NCBI RefSeq assembly: GCF_001949145.1
Contig: NW_019091712.1
Coordinates: 75,470-122,356 of the forward strand
Length of the DNA: 46,887 nucleotides
From: Acanthaster planci
Lineage: Eukaryota; Echinodermata; Asteroidea; Valvatida; Acanthasteridae
Reading direction: 5' to 3'
Under the pieces are notes generated by a model that searched no databases, was not told the origin of the DNA, and was given only the letters and a program-made list of their open reading frames with translations. Below are positions 34,901 through 43,900 of this stretch, one piece after another (the stretch's first letter is position 1; every line of letters starts with the position of its first letter). The position numbers and the translations under genes were made by a program.

Positions 34901-37900
34901 CAGGATGTGACCTCACTGTGAATGTTATAGGTAGGTAACCACATTTATCAGGGAATAGATTGAGTCAGTAGTTTTCGATTCTAAAGTCAGTAGATATCAG
35001 TTCTGAATTATTTTGATTTCTAAGTTGTGGCAGTAAATTGTCGCATTATTCTTCCAGTTTCTCCCCACATTCTCTTCTTCCTGCAGTCGCCCGTTGCCCT
35101 CCGTTGTACGGTCCCCAGAACAGTGAGACCAGTCTGGTGTCTGGCCAAGGGACGTGTCACAACTCTGCCGTATATGGCTCTGTGTGCAGCATAAGCTGTG
35201 ATGCAGGTTACACACCGTCAGATGGTAGCCAAGAAGTCACAGTTGAATGTGTCAAGAACACAGCGTCATCAACAGTTGGTTACTGGCAGGGCTCGGCAGT
35301 AGAGTGTGTCCGTAAGTACCTTCAACCTGCTTGATTTATGCCTTTACCTGAACTGATAGAAATGATCTTAAGTTTGTACTTAGCGACGTCTTATTCAGTG
35401 AGAGTTTCCCAAAGAATCAATGTTTTGCCAATCAAATAAGTTTCTTAAATTCTTTACCAAATTCATTGAAGTTATCTCTTGTGTGACGTCAACCCGGTTT
35501 TAAGAACACCAGCAATTTATATTTTTTTTAATCATATTGTTATGATTGATATTGCAATGGATTTTTTTATTTAAAAAATTGGTCCTTAAATGTTTTCATG
35601 TTCTTTTATTCATTTTTATCGAACTGAAACTTAAAAGAAAAATAGTAATCAAGAAAAAATGAAACTGTAGAGATTGTTTTGTTAACTGATTCACACAGAT
35701 TATTATGATCGAGTTAGGGATAATCACATTGTCTGGAATCCCAATTAATTTTTTATCGTTCCCTTTCAGCCAACATGTGTCAGGTACCAACCATCCCCAA
35801 CGGCTACATTTCAGGCTGCAGTGAACAGGAGGTAGAGTTCCAGTCATCCTGTGCATTCGTGTGCAGTCTTGGTTACCGTGACAACCGTACATCCCTGAGT
35901 AGGACCATTAGGACGTGTCTGGCTGATGGGCATTGGACAGGAGTGCAGCTGGTGTGTGAAGGTGAGGCAAGAATTAATGACCTCAGTCTTGTCATTTCTT
36001 AACTTTATGTCAACCAAAAATGGAAACTCTGCAGTGATTAACCACTTGCCGCCGGGGTCTCTGAAATTGGACAAAGGGAACTGGGCCTTGTAGCAAAAGA
36101 CCGTGCTTGGAACAAAAGACTTGGCTGCTGGGTATTACTGACATTGTTTCGCTCTCAGATAATCCAGCCTTTTTCTGAAACAGTATACCACGGTTTGGGG
36201 CATTTAGAGCGAGCGGATTACCACCGGGGACAAAAGCGCTCCACCACAGCAGCGATGAGCCACACGGCACCGCTGCACACTAATCTGGCCCCTATTGAAA
36301 AGAGGTCAGCAGGGCACTGTGCCAGGTTCGTGAACAAAAGAAAGTTTCATAACACCGCACAATCTGGGCTCTTTTTACAAGGCTGCAGGCCTGGCTGAAA
36401 TACTCGGGCATCAATAGATTTTGTCTGTCAGACTAGAGTGGCCACCAGACAGTAATTTGTCTGGGTAACGTCCATTAATTGAACTGATGAATTTTTGAAG
36501 AATTTTGAAAACGGAAAAATCTTGAAAAGGTGCCGGCAACTCAACCCGCTCAAGAGAAATCCACCCGGCAGGAAGGGGTTAAATTGCTCACTGCGTAGTC
36601 ATTATCTCCTTGGTCAGTTGCTTTATTTGAAAATCAAACAATAATAAGAGCGTTCCACAGTATTTTTATTGTTTACATTATCCAGCATTTGCCTACAAGA
36701 GGCCATTTTTTTGAACTTCGTAAAATGGTTAATAAGATTTGAAGCTTTGCATGGTGGAGATAGACTAGAGAGCAGGCTTGGGGTAACTCCTCAAGATCTC
36801 TTTTTGGAAGAGTTATATATGATTCTGATGAGAACCGGTGAGTGTGAACTCAAAGTTTCGACCATTGTTCTCTGCTTACCACCTCCTGAGATCTATGCAC
36901 ATGGTGTTACCGCAAGCCCTCTCTTCACAAAATGAGCTGTAAGTCGCCAAAGCCACTTTTCAGTTGAAGGCTTTGAAAAGAACCTTGCATATCATAAATT
37001 TGGAGGAACCCTCAACATTTTTCACACATGTAACTTCCGTCTTCATCAGGATGCCACACTGAGTATCAGCATTGTTGAGTCTATTGTGACTCCTTTCACG
37101 TCCCTACACGAGAACAGTAATAAATAACACAGGGTGAACAATGACAGAGGAATGCTTTTGGTCACAGCTAGTTTGAATAGCCTGTGCTTAGGCTGAACCC
37201 TAAAAGGGGGGGGGCGGAATATCACACCGAACCTTCAGGACTTTTTCAGTGATGTCTTGAGGGTATTTTGACACAAGTTTTGTAAAAGCTGGTCATACTG
37301 GTACCCATTTTTCTGAGCAAGGTCAGCCACAAGGTATACTTTTTCCATTGATGTGCTTGAAGTAAAAGGGCTGGCATGCACAAGGCTTTGAACTTCAGAA
37401 GGCAATAATGAGAAAGCCTTGAGGTCAGATTTACTTCACATCTCACATTTGTTTAGATGAGTGTGCTTACATACATGCCAAGTTTAACAACAATTGAATG
37501 TAGGACAACTGAGTTATGGGGGGGGACAATCTGCCCCTTCCTTTCCATGACCTGTTTGGAAAATTCTCAGAAGAATTAGACTGTTTAAAAAATCTCAGAA
37601 GACTTGCTGGTTTTAAAATGAAAGAGACTTGTTCACAGCATCAGAAGTAAACAGCCCTCCAATCAAATGAACAAGATCCAATCATTCTTCACTGCAGCTG
37701 TTGTGTGTCCCACCTTACCAAGCCTGGACCATGGTACAGTCCAACCCAGTGAATGCTTCACCCAGCATGAGCTTCCATACAACACCCAGTGTATGTTCAC
37801 CTGCAATGAAGGCTTCTCTCTCAATGGTCCCTACAGCAAGGTTTGCACTGCCCAGGGAGTGTGGAGTGATGCACGCCCAGTCTCCTGCTCAGGTAAGCTA

Positions 37901-40900
37901 AATGGACAAACTGCTCATTGTGTTTTGTGTCTGAATGGAGACCTTAATGCGTCCGGCAGTTAGAGGCAACGAAAATGTAAAAAATGTGAAAGATTACTGT
38001 GGATGCTTTCACTTCTGGAACGTAGATTGAATCTCTTGGTGGATTCAGAAGAACGTGGCCCTTCTAATCTTTTCATAGAATGGAAAGTAGAAATGGAGAA
38101 ACACTGACAGACAGATTACAGTTTGTGTACACCAAAATAGCAAATGCCATCAGGGAATCCAGCCAGGTCCTCAAACCCCCCCCGGTCAATTCAACCTCCT
38201 CACTGTGCGTTGCACACTTCTGTTTTTATCTCGAATATATTTTTATCTAGAATACCGGCCACTGAAATCACCGAACCGTGCATTCTCTACGTCCAGATTC
38301 CAAACAGCCTCTGGACTGCCCAATTTTGCAACCTTATGTTTCCTAGCCAGCAGTCTTTTCATTTTTGTTCTCGTCATGTCCTCATCAGATCACCAGCCAC
38401 CTGCATTCATAGGCACTTGCCCCATGTACATCTCTGCAGTTGCACCCCCCAACATGAGACAGACTGTTGTCTATTTCACTACACCAGATGCCACAGATAA
38501 CTCTGGTGGCGTCACGGTGACCAGGTCTGTATTCACATAGTTATATTAATCCTTATGTCATCCACTTGAAGGGGTCTAATGACCGGCTCACTGTGATGAA
38601 GACATCGAACATTTTAAGTCTGGTCGGTCAGTTCTCTGAACTCATTACCACAAGAACTTTTGACCCGATCGATACACCAATCATCATGACTTGTCAGAGA
38701 GACTATACCCAAATACAACGTCCAGGTTTCTTAAAGCTGTGAATATTGTTCTTTTTTGCTGTTAACTAGGGGAATTCTGTTACATCTATCCGAGAGTATA
38801 ACTGAAGTTATTTTAGAGTGTGTGATGTACCATTATCCTTGGGTGATCTCCACAAAGTGGAACAAACAGGGCAGTGTAACAGTGAATGAACTGTGTGGTA
38901 TTGACAGGACTACATTAATGTGAGTCGCAAGGCTGTTGGGATATGAATCTTTGTTTGATTGCTCACAGGCAAAACCCAAGCCTTGGCTCAGGTTCATCTT
39001 TCGTTGAGGGAACAACTCGCGTGGTGTACATTGCTACCGATGCTGCAATGAACAGACGGCAATGTGATGTGTATGTCACTGTGCAAGGTAGGCCAGCGTC
39101 CTGTCATTGGTAATGCAATCCAGCCCTCCACTTGCCATAGACTCCCAGCATAGTCTGCACCCTGCAGGAAATCCACTACCTGTGTTGTCTAAGGAAGGTT
39201 ATCAGTCAATGGAAAAGCATTAGAGTCATTTGAACAAGGATGCCTGCAGCAAATATGGATGACAGATGGTAACAGGTGCAGACTTTCTGCTGAGAAAATG
39301 AGAAAGACTGCTGTTTTGTAATCAATCCTAGAATCTAGACAGAAGCTGCAGTGTGAGTCTACTTATCTGAAAAGCACAAAGAAACTTGTCTACTAAATGA
39401 TCAGGAACTGTGAATGGCATTGATCATGGCAACAACTTACGAAGCTCCTGTCACTTTAGATGTAGAAAGCTGCTAATATGTGATGCTTCGATTGTCTTGT
39501 GAAAATGAGTTTCTTCTCTTTTTTTGGAACTTGGATGTTATAATGTTTATTTGCATCCTTTCATTGCAAACAGACATTATGCTTGTCTGCTTCATGAAAC
39601 TTACATTGCCCCATCAAATGCGACATGTTCCGTAAAACGATCACGTCTTTTTCATTGTAAACCTACAGGTATTCAGAGGAATTTGGAGTTCATGTTTGTT
39701 ATTTTGAAAATTTTAGTTTGGCTGACTAGTGCAAGAATGGTATCTGTGTAACTGTAACAGTTATTTCCCGGATAGAAACTTATGTCTTTTCAATCATTTC
39801 TGTTTGTTGGGGTCAACTATAGCAAATAATTTTGCCAAAGTTAGCTTACTTTGGCATAGCAGTTTACGCAAGACAGAGTAAATCATATAGGAAATCAATT
39901 TTACTGGAAATTTATTTCTGTCAAATATAGAATAAGACTTGCGACAAGTGACTTAATGGCAAAGTGCTTTGAAATAGCACCTTTCTGAAGACAATCCCAG
40001 GGTTTGCAACCCGATATCTTTGGTCTAGAATTTCCTTGCTTAATCTCTGTAATCCATTCTCCCTTGAACCTTGACCCCGTCAGTTCAACGCTGCCGCCCA
40101 CTGCAAGCCCCTGCCAGTGGGTCCCTGGTCCAGTGCCCCAGTAACATCTACGGTGCCACCTGCAGCTTTGCTTGCAATGAAGGCCACGACCTGATTGGTG
40201 ATAGGAACAGGATGTGTGAGAGGGTGAACACCACCTGGGCCAACCAGATCAGTGGCAGTGACAACTTCCAGGTGGAATGGACCGGGGAAAGCCCAACGTG
40301 TTCTCGTAAGGGGATCCTTACAGTCTTTGTCTTGATATCCGCTGTAGTATCCACCTAGAGAGACACTTCCAAAAGGCATCTGCTCAGATAGATGGGCCCA
40401 TGCTATTGCATCCAGGGCAGTGGCGTAGCCAAGGGGGGGGCCTCTGGGCACCCCCCAGAAATTCCTGGTGCCCCCCAGGTGCCCCCCCCACTGGAAAAAA
40501 CGGATGAATGGATATTGAACATGACTAACAAAAACTTGCCCCCTCAAAAAACACAATACTGAAAGCTGGTGCCCCCCTCCCATGAGATTCTGGTGCCCCT
40601 TTGTGACCCTGCCCCAATAAATTCCTACCTATGCCACTGATCCAGGGTGTTGGTGTGGTTGCAACTGCAAGACATTGTTTCTTAGCTAGGCTTACCTTGT
40701 GTATTTCAGCGGAAACAAAGTATGTATTTAACTAACGTACCACGTCACATTTGCAGCTCTGTCCAAAGAGTAACTGACGAAATAATTGTTGAAAAGTATG
40801 CTTGATTTAAAGATAGCAGAGCTCCCTGTGAAATGATTGTCTCAGGAAGGCTGTCAGTTTGAAGAAAGCAATAGAAAAGGGCTATTTCCAACGATGTGTC

Positions 40901-43900
40901 TTAAGAGGAATATTTGGAAATTGGCGTTGGTAGTTCCCTTTTAATTCGGCCAAGCATGTGAAAGTGTTGACACTATGAATATGTGTGTGCAGTTGCTGTG
41001 ATTTGTTCATTCAGTGCGCAACATCTTGTACCTGCTGAATGAGAGTGCATCTCAAAATGTGACTGCAACTTCTAATTTGAAATTGAGATCCTAGAATGAT
41101 GTTGTTGGAGCTGGAACTTCATAAGGCTAGTCATAAAGCACCCTTCTTTAGATTCAGAGATCATTTGTTGCCTCAGATGAACATAATCCACAAAGGATTA
41201 TTCAGACCGTACTGTTAGACAGGATCAAATGCTCTCTCTGTGTCTCTGCATAGGATTCCTGATGTATGGTACACTGCTTGATTGAGAGCAGTTCATTCTA
41301 TTTGAAGTCTGAATGGAACATTGTACATTGGACAACATTGTTCTTTGTATTCGTGAAATGTTTTGAATGACTTGGATGCTGCATCCATGATGTTTTTATC
41401 CTCTTGATGATGCACTTTCATCTTTTTTTTTTCAGCCGTCACTTGCCCAGCCCTGTATGACCGGCTCCCTGCTATACGCTCAGGTTGCTTTCAGTACCCA
41501 CCAGCCACTGAGCTGCTAGGAACCACCTGTAACTGGTACTGTCCATATGGCTATGGTGGAGTTGGTTCCCCGCGATCCATGTGCCTGGCCAACAGTACCT
41601 GGGACGTAGTTGACTTCTCCTGTGAAGGTACTTGTATGTGACTTGAAAATGGTATAAGTTGGATACCAGGCAATTTATAATTAAAACATGAATGTCACTC
41701 AACAGACTTGATAACACTTAAAACTGACATGGGTTTAATTGATTTTTGTAATAGCAAAAGTAATCTTGATAATTAAATTGGGCTTATTTGATGAAAGTTC
41801 CAACAGTATATAAAATATGTAATTTCAAGAAACATGTACAAGTGGAAAGTACAATTGACTCTTGTTATTATAAACTCAGTTGTGGCAAATTCCGGTTATA
41901 ACAAATACGTGTTTCGGTCTCAATGGGAAGAAAATCTGTTTATAATAAAATTGCATCTGAAAGGTTCCCGTGACTGCTGCGTAAAATGCATCGCTGGCGA
42001 CCCACTTGCGTCAAGTATTTATAAATCCAAGATCGCATACATTATTTAATTGTAAGTGGAGTTTGTCATCAGCTGGTGTCTCTTGTGTCAATTATGGAAT
42101 CAAAGCCCCAGAGTCTTTTCACTGGAAGGTACTCAATGTTGGACTCTGCACGGTCACTACTCGTCTGCTGTTACCAACTGCCGCCAGTCATTAAATGCAC
42201 TGTCCCAGTGATGCATCCCAGTCATACACGCTGCATAAGGATTTCCTAATCGTATAAAAGAAATGATAAGCATTTTTTTAAAGGCTTTTGCTAGATTTAT
42301 ACTTCTGAAAAAATAAGGTATCTATCCCTAACCTCCATTAAATTATAAATTCCTAAAATAAACATTTTCAGTGGGTCGTGCAGATTTCGTAATGACCAGA
42401 GTTGACTGTACTTTTTTTACTTGTCTACTTTTTCTTGTTGGGTGAGAGCTCTATTCCTAGAAGATTGTACTCTTGTTATCGTCAAGGCATTGGCCATCCA
42501 AGTTGAAGTTCAATCAATGGTACATCTTTCCATTTTTCCAAACAGAGCGTAGCTGTCCACCTCTTGACCCACCAGCCGGCATGGAGATATCTCCTCCCAA
42601 CTGCCTGAACTCCCCAACGTTCAATGACGACTGCTTCCTGCAATGCTCTCAGTCAGGCTACAAAGTGGACCCTCCATCCTATGACTTCATCCGTTGCCGT
42701 GGCAATGGGGAATGGTCACGTGACATCTCTGCGGCCACCTGTGTCGGTAAATTCTTTTTCTGTCAAAATGGTACTGATTCCACAATTGTTCAGTCAGTGT
42801 CTTGAATCCCTTGTCATGACCACAGCTGAGTATATGGAAGTTGAATAGAATCATTGCAGTGGTGTTTGTATCCAGTAATGGGAAGTCCATTTTTTAATTA
42901 CGGGTGACAGAAATAGAAAACATTTAGTTCACGTGAAGTATTTCAGATGACAATAAATACATAACCATTTCAAAAAATCATAAATTTAATGTTTACCCCA
43001 TTAATTGTGACTGCAAAATGAATAAAAAGATCCTGCGTTTCGCCGCCCACACAAAAAACCCCTTTTGGCCGTTCGCTCTCCCAGGCTAATGATTGGGCGC
43101 CATCATCGCCAGAACAATGCATGTACAATGTACATAGCGCGCACAGTACATGCAGTATTGCACGCTTGCAGTAGATCACGTTGTGTTTGATGTAGCTTGG
43201 CCAACAGGGCAAATACTGTTTCAGTTCAGGAAATACGCGGTAGGACTGTGTCTTGTAATTTCTACTTGAGACAGTGAGCCAAGCTACGTCCAACACAATG
43301 TGGTCTGTTGCTTGCGATATTGCATGTACTGTGCGCTATGTACATGTACACTGTACATGCATTGTTTTGCCGATGACGTCATCAAATCGGCCTGGGAGCG
43401 TGAATGGCCAAAAGGGGGTTTTTTGTGGGTGGGGAAATGCAGGAACTTTTTATTCATTTGGGGGTCACAATTAATGAGCGAAACATTTAATTTATGATGT
43501 TTTTAAAATGGTTACGTATTTTATTGTACTATATTATTATACTTGACATGAACTAAATATTTTCTATTTCTGTAACCCTTTAAGAAATCCGTAATCTACA
43601 GATCAAATTCAAATAGTGCCTATTATAACAGCTCTTTAGAATTAATGATAGGCCCGTTTCAGCTCCTCTTGTCATGATGGCAAGACATTGTCATAGGAGG
43701 CACTGTGAAAACAAGTGAGTCAATGATGCTTCTTGCCATGTAAAAAGCTCCCCTCTTCTGACATTGCATTATGCATACTTGAGACAGGCATTTGTTTACA
43801 AACCTGTAAGTGCCCAATCCTCAAGTTTTGTTTTCTGACAGTTTCCATGATGTCACAGACTGGAAGACTTGGTGGGTGCACTGTTCCTTTCAGATGTTTG

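Noticed and set aside
36669-36935. Open frame with a Leu-rich stretch (GVTPQDLFLEELYMIL) in gene 2 intron 16
   Set aside because: No matching splice sites in phase 1, no cysteine pattern and no known domain; most likely chance or a transposon scrap.
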